In this document: positions 29,033-38,619 of the stretch, one piece after another
How the letters are laid out: each line of letters begins with the position of its first letter
Numbering within the stretch: the stretch's first letter is position 1
DNA from: Acinetobacter junii CIP 64.5
Lineage (GTDB): Bacteria; Pseudomonadota; Gammaproteobacteria; Pseudomonadales; Moraxellaceae
Reading direction: 5' to 3'
DNA length: 64,000 nt
Assembly (NCBI RefSeq): GCF_000368765.1
Contig: NZ_KB849655.1
Span: 743,291 to 807,290, forward strand
Made by a program: the position numbers and the translations under genes
Notes under the pieces: model-generated
The model's database searches: none
What the model was told of the DNA's origin: nothing
What the model saw: only the letters and a program-made list of their open reading frames with translations

Positions 29033-30102
29033 CAACGCCCACCTCGTGATTCAAAATCAATGCGTGGGTCTATCCAGTGATAAAGTACGTCCCCTATAAG
29101 GCGAAGAATTAAACCGAAGAATGTAAATAGAAATAACGTACCAAAAATCACAGGATAATCACGTTGCGTAATCGCTTCAAAACCCAATAATCCTACGCCA
29201 TCCAAATTAAAAATGATTTCGATAAATAAATTACCAACAAAGAAAATACCAACCAAGGTTTCAGGTAAAGCAGCAACAACAATCAATATCGCATTGCGGA
29301 ATACATGTCGAAAAAGCACCTGATTTTCATTCAATCCTTTTGATCTTGCTGTCAGCACATAAGGCTTATTAAGTTCTTCAACAAAAGAATATTTCGTCAA
29401 ATACGTCAAAGCAGCAAAACTTCCTAATACCATACTGATAATCGGCAAGCACATATGCCAAAGATAATCTTTAACTTTTCCTATAAAGCTTAAATGCTCG
29501 AAATTTTCCGACACTAATCCTTGTAAAGGAAACCACTGCCAATAACTTCCACCTGCAAAAAAAACCACAAGTACAATAGCAAATACAAATGATGGGACGG
29601 CGTAACTAATTGCCAATAACAATGAGGTCGCACGGTCAAAAAGCAAACCCTTCTTTTTGGCTTTGCTGATCCCTAGCGAAATTGCAATCATATAGATCAG
29701 GAAAGTACTCCATATACCTAAGGACAAGGTAACAGGAAGTTTTTCATACAGTAATTGTACAACTGTTTTATCCTTGAAAAAACTTGTTCCAAAATCAAGG
29801 GTTAAATATCCTTTGAGCATGATCCAAAACCGTTCATAAGAAGGCTGATCAAACCCATATTGCGCTTTAATTTTTTCGATCATCTCAGGGCTTAAGCCTC
29901 GAGCGCCTTCATACTGAGCCAATTCACCCAGCGTATTTGAATTATTTACGTTTACACCCAATCCTTGAGCATTTTGTATTTGTTGTATGGCTTGCTCAAC
30001 TGGGCCGCCAGGTGCGATTTGTACGATGATAAAATTGATTAACAGAATTAAAAATAATGTCGGAATCATCAAAATCATTCTTTTCAGAATATAGTGAAGC
30101 AT
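29032..30102 (-). CDS. yejB: peptide ABC transporter permease (YejB-like)
   Basis: A 356-residue DppB/OppB-type permease. It has an N-terminal helix (MLHYILKRMILMIPTLF), the QYGFDQPSYERFWIMLKGY segment typical of this class, six helices in all, and an EAA loop (YVLTARSKGLNENQVLFRHV). The YejB-specific insertion after IVQIAPGGPVEQ, rich in Q and N, is present. AGGA precedes the ATG by 8 bases. It partners YejE. Confidence 0.92.
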   Translation of the reverse strand: MLHYILKRMILMIPTLFLILLINFIIVQIAPGGPVEQAIQQIQNAQGLGVNVNNSNTLGELAQYEGARGLSPEMIEKIKAQYGFDQPSYERFWIMLKGYLTLDFGTSFFKDKTVVQLLYEKLPVTLSLGIWSTFLIYMIAISLGISKAKKKGLLFDRATSLLLAISYAVPSFVFAIVLVVFFAGGSYWQWFPLQGLVSENFEHLSFIGKVKDYLWHMCLPIISMVLGSFAALTYLTKYSFVEELNKPYVLTARSKGLNENQVLFRHVFRNAILIVVAALPETLVGIFFVGNLFIEIIFNLDGVGLLGFEAITQRDYPVIFGTLFLFTFFGLILRLIGDVLYHWIDPRIDFESRGGR

Positions 30103-30126
30103 AAACTTAATCCTTCATTATTTGAT

Positions 30127-31965
30127 TTAATGTTTAATCGAAGATTGATTGAGCATCTTGGCTTTCTTTGCATCAACCCACCAATATTCCCACCCGACAG
30201 AAAGTTTTGGTTTAGTTTTTGGTTGCTGATAAATATCCCAATAAGCAAACCAACGATCTGGTTTACCATATGTCAAAATATGGTAATAGCCCGCACGCAG
30301 TAAGCGATCTAGAATTCGAGTATAGAGTACAACTTCATCTCGACTTTTAGCTGCAATTATTTTTCCAATAATTTGATCAATTACAGGAGATTGTATTCCT
30401 GCATAGTTATAATTATTTGCTTCATTTGCAGCCCTACTTCCCCAAAACTGTGCCTGCTCTTTTCCAGGGGTCAAAGTCTGCGGCATTTTAAAAACCATCA
30501 TATCGAAATCTTGACGACGTATCCGCTCCATATACTGCGGGACATCCACTTGACGCAAATTGACCTGTATTCCAAGTCGCTTTAAATTACGCACAAATGG
30601 CATCAGCTCACGTTGTGGATTCTCTTGCTGAAGTAATAATTCTATTTGAATCAATCGACCTTGAGGATCATGCAATTTACCATTAACGATCTTATATCCT
30701 GCTTGTTTCAGGATTGTTTGTGCGTGTAGTAAGTTATTACGATTAAATCCACTAGCATCCGACTTAGGATAACGCCAATCTGCGACTACACCTTGTTGGA
30801 TGATCGGGTGAAGCTTCGCTAGATAAGGTTTTAAAATCTTCAGCTCAGCAGAACTCGGTTTAGAAACTGCGGCTAAGTCAGTATTATCAAAAAAACTCTG
30901 TAGTCGTCTATTTTGATTAAAAAAAAGTGCTTTATTTTGCCATTCAAAATCATAGGCATAAGTTAATGCCTGTCTGAAATAAATATCTTGAAATGGTGAT
31001 CGTCGTGTATTAAATACTAAACTTTGTATATCCAGTGGGGTGCTTAATTGAGCCTTATACTTTTTAACCCAACCTGATCGGTAAGATGGAAAATTATACC
31101 CCATCATCCAATTACGGATATTTTTTTCTTCATAGAAATAAAATTGTTGAGATTTAAATCCCTCGAAACTCACTTCTAAGTTTCGATAATACACATATTT
31201 TAGTCGATCAAAATTATAACGCCCTCGGTTAACAGCAAGGTCTTTTGCCCAGTAATTTGGACTGCGTTTATAAGTAATACTCCGACCCGCATCGATACGA
31301 TCAACTATATAAGGCCCTGATCCAATAATAGGTTGCAGCGTAATGCGAGTAAAATCTCTGTTTTTCCAATCTGCTTTTGAGTAAATTGGAAGACTCGCCA
31401 CAATTAATGGCATTTCAACATTTTTGTTGGATTTAAATATAAATTTGATTTGGTGCTTTGATAGAATTTCGGTTTTTGCCAAATCTGATAAATACATCTG
31501 CAAACCAAAATTTGCTTTGGTTTGATATGTATCAAAAGTAAATTTCACATCATCCGATGTTAATGCCTGCCCGTTATTAAATCGTGCTTTAGGATTCAGG
31601 TGAAAAATTACGGACTTCAGATTGTCAGGATCATAAGTTACTTTTTCAGCCAGTAGTGGATACATCACTCGTGGCTCATCCAAAGAGCGATCCATTAAAC
31701 TATCAAAAAGATAGTTCACGCCCTCTGTTGCACTCCCTTTTCCATTCATACTATTTAAATTATCGAAAGTGCCTAATGTAGATTGGCTAAATAAACCACC
31801 TTTAGGTGCTTTAACATCCGCATATGGCATGACTGAAAAATTGGCATATTTAGGCTGCACATGCATCCCTAAGTATGGTGTCGTTTGAAGGGCTGCAAAT
31901 GTGGTTTGAGCAAAAAAGCTTAGTCCGAACAGACTAAGCTTTTGAGTTGTAGATAATAAAAGCAT
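30127..31965 (-). CDS. yejA: periplasmic peptide-binding protein (YejA-like, SBP family 5)
   Basis: The 612-residue protein has a signal peptide (cleavage near TFAA, residue 24) and the SBP_bac_5 fold: YADVKAPKGGLFSQSTLGTFDNLNS at the start, RFNNGQALTSDDVKFTFDTY, and IGSGPYIVDRIDAGRSITY. It should capture peptides in the periplasm for YejBEF. No lipobox is present, so it is soluble. It begins six bases after the mltD stop. In some alphaproteobacteria Yej-type importers carry murein peptides, which fits its position behind a lytic transglycosylase. Confidence 0.9.
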   Translation of the reverse strand: MLLLSTTQKLSLFGLSFFAQTTFAALQTTPYLGMHVQPKYANFSVMPYADVKAPKGGLFSQSTLGTFDNLNSMNGKGSATEGVNYLFDSLMDRSLDEPRVMYPLLAEKVTYDPDNLKSVIFHLNPKARFNNGQALTSDDVKFTFDTYQTKANFGLQMYLSDLAKTEILSKHQIKFIFKSNKNVEMPLIVASLPIYSKADWKNRDFTRITLQPIIGSGPYIVDRIDAGRSITYKRSPNYWAKDLAVNRGRYNFDRLKYVYYRNLEVSFEGFKSQQFYFYEEKNIRNWMMGYNFPSYRSGWVKKYKAQLSTPLDIQSLVFNTRRSPFQDIYFRQALTYAYDFEWQNKALFFNQNRRLQSFFDNTDLAAVSKPSSAELKILKPYLAKLHPIIQQGVVADWRYPKSDASGFNRNNLLHAQTILKQAGYKIVNGKLHDPQGRLIQIELLLQQENPQRELMPFVRNLKRLGIQVNLRQVDVPQYMERIRRQDFDMMVFKMPQTLTPGKEQAQFWGSRAANEANNYNYAGIQSPVIDQIIGKIIAAKSRDEVVLYTRILDRLLRAGYYHILTYGKPDRWFAYWDIYQQPKTKPKLSVGWEYWWVDAKKAKMLNQSSIKH

Positions 31966-31971
31966 CAGTAC

Positions 31972-34900
31972 TTACAGGTTTGGCACTTTAATAACATCAC
32001 CTATACGCAATTGTGTACTTGGCGTTAAATCATTCATCTCAGCCAAAGCACTAGTTTCCATACCATATTTACTTGCTAAACCAATTAAGGTATCACCGCG
32101 CTTCACCTTATATTCAGTGACAACTTTAGGAACAGAAATCGTTTGACCTCGCTGTAAGCCAGCATTTGCTTTCAAGTCATTAAGATCAGCTAACTCACGA
32201 CTCGACATACCAAAACGATTTGCAATACTGTTGAGGGACTCACCTGCTTTTACGGTATATTTTTCTGTATTTTTACTAGAAACAGATTTTGAGCTCGTTT
32301 TACTTAACTCAACTTTTGCTGTTTCTACTTTTGGTACATCACCAGAAAGTTTGAGTTTCTGACCAATCCGAACTGTACTATTACGTGACAAGCCATTTAA
32401 TGCAGCTACATAATCGAGCTGTAGATAATAACGGCTAGCGATATTACTTAAAGTATCTCCTGATTTTACGGTGTAAATATCAGGTGCCGTTTCATCTTTA
32501 TCTTTGACTTTTGTCGCTGTGACATTTGATGACTTGGAAGGTGTATCTCCAGCAAGTTTTAAACGTTGTCCTACACGTAATCCAGCAGTACGCTCTAATC
32601 CATTCAAATCAGCAATATAATTAACACTTAAATCATATTTGCCAGCGATTGCATTTAAACTATCGCCTGATTGAACGACGTACTGTTCTGGAACAGATGA
32701 ACCTGCTGGTATTTTCAGGGTTTGACCTAAACGCACACCACTGTTGGACTTCAAGTTATTTAGATCAGCCAGTTCACTCAATGTTATTTTCGATTTACTG
32801 GCAATACTGGATAAGGTATCACCACGTTGAACAGTATAATTTTCAGTTTTATAACTTGTTGAAGCTGTCACATTGCTATAGTTAACCTTAGCATTTGATT
32901 CAGTAGGCTCATCTACTTTAGATACCTCATGTAGAGGTACATTGATTTTTTGACCAACCATCAAATCGCTCGTAGCCGTCAAACCTGAAGTTAGGTCAGC
33001 CAACTCTTGATTTGATAATGCATAACGATCAGCAATTAATTTGAGATATTCACCGCGTTTCACAGTATATGATTTTGTTGCCACTTTTTTATTAGTGGAA
33101 ACTTTATCAATCTCACGACTACTTTGTTGAGAACTACGTATTGAATTTTTTGGCTCTTTTAAGCTCAGTTTTTGCCCTACAAATAATCCATCAGTAACTG
33201 ATAAATTATTAAAATCGGCTAGTTGTTTGATACTCAAATCAAAACGAGCAGCAAGATTGGTAAGACTATCACCTGATTGAACGACATAGCTATCAGGCTT
33301 ATTTTCTGTTGCTTTCACAACTTCAGCTTGTGGTTTTGCATCATAGAGATACAAGCTAGTACCTACAAACAAGGTTCCATTTGGATCAATTTGGTTCCAC
33401 TGCGCGATATCACGCCAGTTCACTCCATTTTTCTGTGCAATCACAGCCAATGTGTCACCAGGTAATACGACATAAGTACTACGTTTGCCTTTTGGTGCTA
33501 CAACAACAACATCGGTGTCCGTTTTAATATAAGGTTTACCTTGGTTTCGTTTAGCATCATCACTGTTCGCAGTCGTTTCGTCTTCAACCAAGTTTTTTGG
33601 ATAAGCGAATCCTTTAGTGACTTCTTGACCTTTTTCATCAGCAACTGATTGGCTAGTTTGGATCGCAGTGAGCTTAATCTTGCCATCAAAAGGATCAACA
33701 ATTTCAGTTCCTTTCGGTGCGATTGCTTTAATTTCAGCAACAATTTGGTCTTTTTCAGCCTGCGTAGGTTGAGGCTCTAAAACTTGAGCAACAGTTTTCT
33801 TCTCACCTTCGTCTTTTACCGCTGCAACGATTTGCTCACGCTCTTTTAGTGAAATTGGTGGTTCAATATTCACAGGTTTGACATTAGGCGCAGGTGTAAT
33901 CGCCACTGGAATACGAGGTGCACTTGGTACATCAGCAGCAGCAGCAAAAGATGCCAATGCATCAGCACCTTTAGGCGTACTCATCTTCGTCGTTGTGGTA
34001 GATGTTGGACGCGTTGTAGTGCTTGCCGTTAATGGCGGAGGTGTTTTTGTCGAAGGACTAATGGCCTGTCCAGTACTTGTACGCGTTGTCGTTGAAGTAC
34101 TCAATGTATTATTCATAGCAGGTGGAGTCTGATTGCTTGCCCAGAAGCCACTAGAACTTGATTTACCCGAACGAAGTTTTGCATCGATCGATGGGCTCAA
34201 ATCTGCAGGAATCAAAATACGCATCGGACTTGTTGGATCAACCGTTTCACCACGATATGCAGGGTTGAGCGCATATAACTCTGCACGACTTAGACCTGTA
34301 ATAGATGAAATTTGATTCAGATCTAAAGGTGCTGACAAACTGACTTCACGGAAGTGAGGACGATTGGCAATTGGAGGTAAAGCCACGCCATAAGCACTTG
34401 GATTTTTGATAATTTGAGCAACTGCTAAGAAACGAGGTACATAGTTCATTGTTTCTTGTGGCAATTTTAATGACCAATAATCAGTTGGTAAGCCAGCTGC
34501 CTTATTACGGTTAATCGCTTGTTGAATACGTCCAGGACCTGCGTTGTAAGCAGCTAATGCTAACTCCCATGATCCAAACTGGTTGTACAAACTACCTAAA
34601 AACTCATATGCAGCACGCGTAGATTCAACTACGTCACGACGACCATCATACAGACTGGTTTGCTGTAAACCATAAATACGTCCAGTACTTGGAATAAATT
34701 GCCATAATCCTGCTGCTGCTGCACTACTCGTTGCTGCTGGATCATATGAACTTTCGATAACTGGTAGCAAAGCCAATTCCGTTGGCATACCACGGCGTTC
34801 AGCTTCTTTAACAGTGTGATAAAGATATCGACTGGCACGCGCACTCAAACGATCTAAATAAGGTTGACGAGAAATAAACCAACCACGCTGTGCTTCGATA

Positions 34901-35217
34901 CGTGAATCCCAATGGTTTAAATCCATTTTGAATCCAACAGTCATACGTTTCCACACATCACCGTGTTTTAAAACCAGTAATCGATCACCCTCTACTGCAC
35001 GCATGTCGGTTGCTGATAGTAAATCCTCAAGCGAATCCAAACTACTAGCATCCAAATAGCCAGAACCTAATTGTTTTGATGATGAGACTTTAGAAGACTG
35101 AGGTGTAGATGAACACCCTGTCGTGATTCCTAGCGCAGCTAAAGCAGAAGTCAGTACAGTAATTTTAAATAATGATGTTGCAGATTGTTGCCACACCAAT
35201 GTGGTCGATTTATACAT
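31972..35217 (-). CDS. mltD: membrane-bound lytic transglycosylase MltD with eight LysM repeats
   Basis: The 1081-residue lipoprotein (lipobox ending GITTGC, Cys35) cleaves murein glycan strands. The SLT catalytic domain lies at about residues 120-260, with LLPVIESSYDP (Glu155) and AAGLWQFIPSTGRIYGL. A degenerate LysM-like segment (about 290-335) and a low-complexity Thr/Ser/Pro/Lys linker follow. The C-terminal half, from about residue 578, carries eight LysM repeats, each opening like YTVQRGDTLSSIA. E. coli MltD is about 450 residues with two LysM repeats, so this form is more than twice as long. GGAAG lies five bases before the ATG. It is the first gene of a five-gene operon with yejABEF. 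Confidence 0.92.
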   Translation of the reverse strand: MYKSTTLVWQQSATSLFKITVLTSALAALGITTGCSSTPQSSKVSSSKQLGSGYLDASSLDSLEDLLSATDMRAVEGDRLLVLKHGDVWKRMTVGFKMDLNHWDSRIEAQRGWFISRQPYLDRLSARASRYLYHTVKEAERRGMPTELALLPVIESSYDPAATSSAAAAGLWQFIPSTGRIYGLQQTSLYDGRRDVVESTRAAYEFLGSLYNQFGSWELALAAYNAGPGRIQQAINRNKAAGLPTDYWSLKLPQETMNYVPRFLAVAQIIKNPSAYGVALPPIANRPHFREVSLSAPLDLNQISSITGLSRAELYALNPAYRGETVDPTSPMRILIPADLSPSIDAKLRSGKSSSSGFWASNQTPPAMNNTLSTSTTTRTSTGQAISPSTKTPPPLTASTTTRPTSTTTTKMSTPKGADALASFAAAADVPSAPRIPVAITPAPNVKPVNIEPPISLKEREQIVAAVKDEGEKKTVAQVLEPQPTQAEKDQIVAEIKAIAPKGTEIVDPFDGKIKLTAIQTSQSVADEKGQEVTKGFAYPKNLVEDETTANSDDAKRNQGKPYIKTDTDVVVVAPKGKRSTYVVLPGDTLAVIAQKNGVNWRDIAQWNQIDPNGTLFVGTSLYLYDAKPQAEVVKATENKPDSYVVQSGDSLTNLAARFDLSIKQLADFNNLSVTDGLFVGQKLSLKEPKNSIRSSQQSSREIDKVSTNKKVATKSYTVKRGEYLKLIADRYALSNQELADLTSGLTATSDLMVGQKINVPLHEVSKVDEPTESNAKVNYSNVTASTSYKTENYTVQRGDTLSSIASKSKITLSELADLNNLKSNSGVRLGQTLKIPAGSSVPEQYVVQSGDSLNAIAGKYDLSVNYIADLNGLERTAGLRVGQRLKLAGDTPSKSSNVTATKVKDKDETAPDIYTVKSGDTLSNIASRYYLQLDYVAALNGLSRNSTVRIGQKLKLSGDVPKVETAKVELSKTSSKSVSSKNTEKYTVKAGESLNSIANRFGMSSRELADLNDLKANAGLQRGQTISVPKVVTEYKVKRGDTLIGLASKYGMETSALAEMNDLTPSTQLRIGDVIKVPNL

Positions 35218-35421
35218 AAAAACTTCCAGTCAACTCACGCTAGTTTATTTCTTCGATTTGCCATTGTAGTAAAGCATGTCACTTAGACAAGGCAATAATT
35301 TAACGTGATTCGCATCGAAATGTTACAAGAAATTAAAAAAGATGAGTTTTGTAACGTTCATCAATGCAATTTAGCTTTACAATACCGCCCGTAATCAAGG
35401 GGTGATACACTGTTTTCGCTT

Positions 35422-35440
35422 GTACTTTTTAAAAAAGTAC
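35422..35440 (+). other. perfect short hairpin in the rnhA-dnaQ leader
   Basis: GTACTTTTT and AAAAAGTAC form a 9-bp stem with one base between the arms, 60 bp upstream of rnhA-dnaQ. It lacks a T tail and GC core, so it is not a convincing terminator. The rest of the 282-bp region between mltD and rnhA-dnaQ shows no gene. Confidence 0.4.
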
Positions 35441-35499
35441 TCTGCTTATTTTGATGATGATCCGCTCTACCATTCTCGTTTAAACTTTTAGGTTCAACT

Positions 35500-36846
35500 A
35501 TGTCTCAAACAATCACACTTTATGTAGATGGCGCATGTAAAGGCAATCCAGGATTAGGTGGTTGGGGGGCTTATATCATTACAGAAACCGAAGAGCATAA
35601 AATTTATGGTGGTGAGCTAGAAACGACCAATAATCGAATGGAATTAACTGCAGCGATAGAAGGTATTTCTTTTTGCCCAGTCGATGCTCACCTAATTATC
35701 TGGACAGATTCAAACTATGTAAAACAAGGTATCACTGAATGGATACATGGTTGGAAAAAGAAAAATTGGAAAGATGTTAAAAACCCTGATTTGTGGAAAA
35801 AATTAGACGCCGTGTGCGCAAATAGAAATATTGAGTGGAACTGGATCAAAGGTCATGCGGGCCATCCAGGAAATGAAATGGCTGATCAACTAGCAAACAT
35901 GGGTGCTGAACAAACTGCAAAACAAAGCTCAAAAATGACGCAGGCTAACGCTGATACAAAAAAGCCTGAATCTGATTGGCTACTCGATGATCCCTTTGGT
36001 TTAGACCTCGATGAAGAAGCAGATGAGTTGATTGAAGAGATTGAAATTGATTTACAAGTCACAGAGCAAATCGAAGAAATTATAGAGGTTAAATCTGTAA
36101 ATGAATCTTCAAACCCATACATTGTAATTACAGATGCAAAATTAAATCTACAAGGCCCTCGCCAATTGATTCTAGATACAGAAACGACAGGTTTCTATTA
36201 TCAAGACAACGATCGAATCATTGAGGTGGGTGCAATCGAAATGATTAATCGTAAGCTTACAGGTAGTTCTATTCATATTTATATTAACCCAGAAAAACCA
36301 GTTGGCGACTCAGTCGATGTACACGGTATCACTGATGAATTCTTAGCGGACAAACCTAAATATGCTGAAATCGCAGATGTACTTTTCGAATTTTTAAAAG
36401 GTGCTGAAATTATTGCACATAATGCGACCTTCGATATGAACTTCTTAGATATGGAGTTTAAACGCGCGGGGCTTCCAGCATTATCAGAAGTTTGTGAAGT
36501 TACGGATACACTCGCCCTTGCTAAAAACAAGCATCCTGGTCAAAAAAATTCACTTGATGCCTTAGTCCGTCGTTATGAAATTCCTGCTCGCGATCGTACC
36601 TTCCACGGTGCATTACTCGATGCTGAAATTTTGGCTGATGTTTACTTGGCGATGACAGGAGGACAAGTCTCATTTGATATGGATGCCTTATCCCAAACCG
36701 AACAACAACAGAATAAAACCACTCGTCAACGCGTACAAATTGATTTGCCAATTATTTACCCGACTGATGATGAACTTCAGCAACATGAGACTTGGGTCAA
36801 ACAATTCGAAGAAAAACATGGAAAACCATGCTTTTTTGCAAAATAA
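35500..36846 (+). CDS. fused RNase HI and DNA polymerase III epsilon (RnhA-DnaQ)
   Basis: One 448-residue chain joins two replication enzymes. Residues 1-145 are RNase HI with its acids visible: YVDGACKGNPG, NNRMELTAAIEG, IWTDSNYVKQG and HPGNEMADQLA. An acidic linker (about 150-210, rich in D, E and I) leads to a DnaQ-type DEDDh exonuclease: LILDTETTGF (about 222-231), HNATFDMNFLDMEF and FHGALLDAEILADVY. The chain ends soon after a Q-rich stretch that may bind the polymerase alpha subunit. In E. coli the two genes are adjacent and divergent; here they are one frame with no stop between. I leave the symbol empty because it covers both rnhA and dnaQ. Confidence 0.95.
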   Translation: MSQTITLYVDGACKGNPGLGGWGAYIITETEEHKIYGGELETTNNRMELTAAIEGISFCPVDAHLIIWTDSNYVKQGITEWIHGWKKKNWKDVKNPDLWKKLDAVCANRNIEWNWIKGHAGHPGNEMADQLANMGAEQTAKQSSKMTQANADTKKPESDWLLDDPFGLDLDEEADELIEEIEIDLQVTEQIEEIIEVKSVNESSNPYIVITDAKLNLQGPRQLILDTETTGFYYQDNDRIIEVGAIEMINRKLTGSSIHIYINPEKPVGDSVDVHGITDEFLADKPKYAEIADVLFEFLKGAEIIAHNATFDMNFLDMEFKRAGLPALSEVCEVTDTLALAKNKHPGQKNSLDALVRRYEIPARDRTFHGALLDAEILADVYLAMTGGQVSFDMDALSQTEQQQNKTTRQRVQIDLPIIYPTDDELQQHETWVKQFEEKHGKPCFFAK

Positions 36847-36972
36847 ATTTGCTTATAAGTTCAGGTTTTTTTGTTTCAAGCTTTCAAAGTTAAGTTATAT
36901 TAACTCTTAAAGATTTAAACCCTCTCCATAGAGGGTTCATGGATATAACAACTTAGGAAAGGTGTAGGTCAT

Positions 36973-38619
36973 ATGTCTTACCAAACCTCGATTCATTTCG
37001 ACCCAACGGCATTATTAATAATAAAAAATGAGATCGATAATTCGATTAAATTGGTAGAGACTGCAGTCAATACTCTTGCCGAAGAACAAGCCTTGCCATT
37101 TGGGATTGATGATGCTCTCAATCAGTTTGAACAATGCACGAATGTTCTAGCCTTGATTGATATCCCACACCTATCGCAGATTACGCAATACTCTGCTGAG
37201 CTTATGCGTAAAATCATGGCTCAACCTGAACAAATTAAAACTAGTGATGTTGTGGCTTTGAGCGAAGGCACAACCATGCTGAAACGTTATATCGAATTCA
37301 TTTGTTTACGTGAAGTTAAAGTTCCACAGTTCCTATTAGATACACTCAATCGTTTAGAAAAAGCATTAGGCAAGCCAATCACTAAAGAAGGTCAAACGAT
37401 TCAACCTTTATTGGATTGCTTTACGCCAAATTTTGATTTGCCAAAGGCCCCTGATTTAGAAAAATCACAGTATGTCCATCAGTTATATAAATTGTGCTTA
37501 AATAAACTGATTAAACAAGCAGAAACACCTTTGTATTTACAAGGCTTAAAACTTGTTGCAGTTTATATGGCTGGTTTAGCATCGGGTTTGCCAAGTCAAC
37601 AATATTGGCAACTTGTGAATGTAGGTTTAGGACATATTGAAGATCTACTGATTACTGAAGCACGCTTACGTACATTTATTAAGATTGAAACCAATATTGG
37701 TCAATTTCTTGCTAATCCCAATGCATTTCAAACTGACTTAAATGATTTAGCGGATATCTTGAGTATTTGTATCAGTCAAGAAGATGATCTTTCTCATCAT
37801 ATTCGTGAACAGCTTAATATTGGTGATGAGTTACTCAGTGATACTCAGCTACAAGTTTTGAGTCGCCATTTGTACGGACCAGACTACGAAACAATTCATA
37901 CCATTAGCCAACTAATGACGGATGAGATGGCTCAAATCCGCAACGAGATTGAATATAACCATGAAAATATGTCTGCTGAAAAAACTCAAGAACTTCAGCA
38001 AAAACTTCATCAGCTCTCAAATGTATTTAAAATTCTCAATCTAAATGAAGCGGCAAAAGAACTGACGCAGCAAGCAGAAAAACTCAGCCAAACAAATACA
38101 TTGACTGATGCAGCATCAGTACAACATTTAATGAATAGTATCTTGGCTTCGATGAATTCTATCGGGATTCTTGAGCGTAACTATACTTCAAGTCGTTTAC
38201 AATTACGTGTGAATAACATGCAAATCTCTTTGGATCGTTTAGATGAAGCGCACAAAGCTTTATTAAGCGAAACCAAAACTCTGATTGAAACACTGACTCA
38301 AACACTTAGTCTTTACGCTCAAGACTCTACAGCACACAATTTAGAGTCTCTGCCTATTTATCTCAAAGAACTATCAGGTGCTGCCCTATTCTTGGGAAGT
38401 ACTGCACAACAAACTGCTTTGTTAGGTGCAGTTCAATTTGCAGAACATCGACTTGCTCAAAATGAAACTTTTGAGGCTGAACACATTAACTGTATTTTAA
38501 ATGTTGTCGCAGGACTTGATCTATTGGTTGATAACTTAAAGAACAAACAACCTGTGTTGCAATCTATGTTTGATGTGGCATTATCAAACAGTCAACAGTT
38601 ACAAAGCGCAGCGGCATAA
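36973..38619 (+). CDS. fimL: FimL-like protein (ChpA/PilL N-terminal, degenerate Hpt domains)
   Basis: The 548-residue, almost all-helical protein has no signal or membrane segment. Its N-terminal 140 residues (ALLIIKNEIDNSIKLVETAV, ..., EGTTMLKRYIEFICLREVKVPQFLLDTLNRLEKALGKP) follow the pattern of Pseudomonas FimL and the ChpA N-terminus. There, Hpt-like bundles lack the phosphorylated His. P. aeruginosa FimL (about 560 residues) promotes type IV pilus function and cAMP/Vfr signalling at the pole. No HxxKG-type Hpt site was found here. This call rests on remembered family pattern, not alignment. The stop overlaps the nudC start in TAATG. Confidence 0.65.
   Translation: MSYQTSIHFDPTALLIIKNEIDNSIKLVETAVNTLAEEQALPFGIDDALNQFEQCTNVLALIDIPHLSQITQYSAELMRKIMAQPEQIKTSDVVALSEGTTMLKRYIEFICLREVKVPQFLLDTLNRLEKALGKPITKEGQTIQPLLDCFTPNFDLPKAPDLEKSQYVHQLYKLCLNKLIKQAETPLYLQGLKLVAVYMAGLASGLPSQQYWQLVNVGLGHIEDLLITEARLRTFIKIETNIGQFLANPNAFQTDLNDLADILSICISQEDDLSHHIREQLNIGDELLSDTQLQVLSRHLYGPDYETIHTISQLMTDEMAQIRNEIEYNHENMSAEKTQELQQKLHQLSNVFKILNLNEAAKELTQQAEKLSQTNTLTDAASVQHLMNSILASMNSIGILERNYTSSRLQLRVNNMQISLDRLDEAHKALLSETKTLIETLTQTLSLYAQDSTAHNLESLPIYLKELSGAALFLGSTAQQTALLGAVQFAEHRLAQNETFEAEHINCILNVVAGLDLLVDNLKNKQPVLQSMFDVALSNSQQLQSAAA

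Noticed and set aside
31972..33500. LysM-coding region of mltD as a DNA tandem repeat
   Set aside because: The repeats are similar as protein but strongly diverged as DNA, so there is no recent tandem duplication.
33878..34132. Plus-strand frame opposite the mltD linker
   Set aside because: Its Val/Gly-rich composition is what the antisense of a Thr/Ser/Pro-rich linker gives; mltD is clearly the real gene.
36918..36937. AACCCTCT / AGAGGGTT hairpin before the fimL-like gene as a terminator of rnhA-dnaQ
   Set aside because: It has no T tract on the plus strand and lies about 35 bp before the next start, so termination is not supported.
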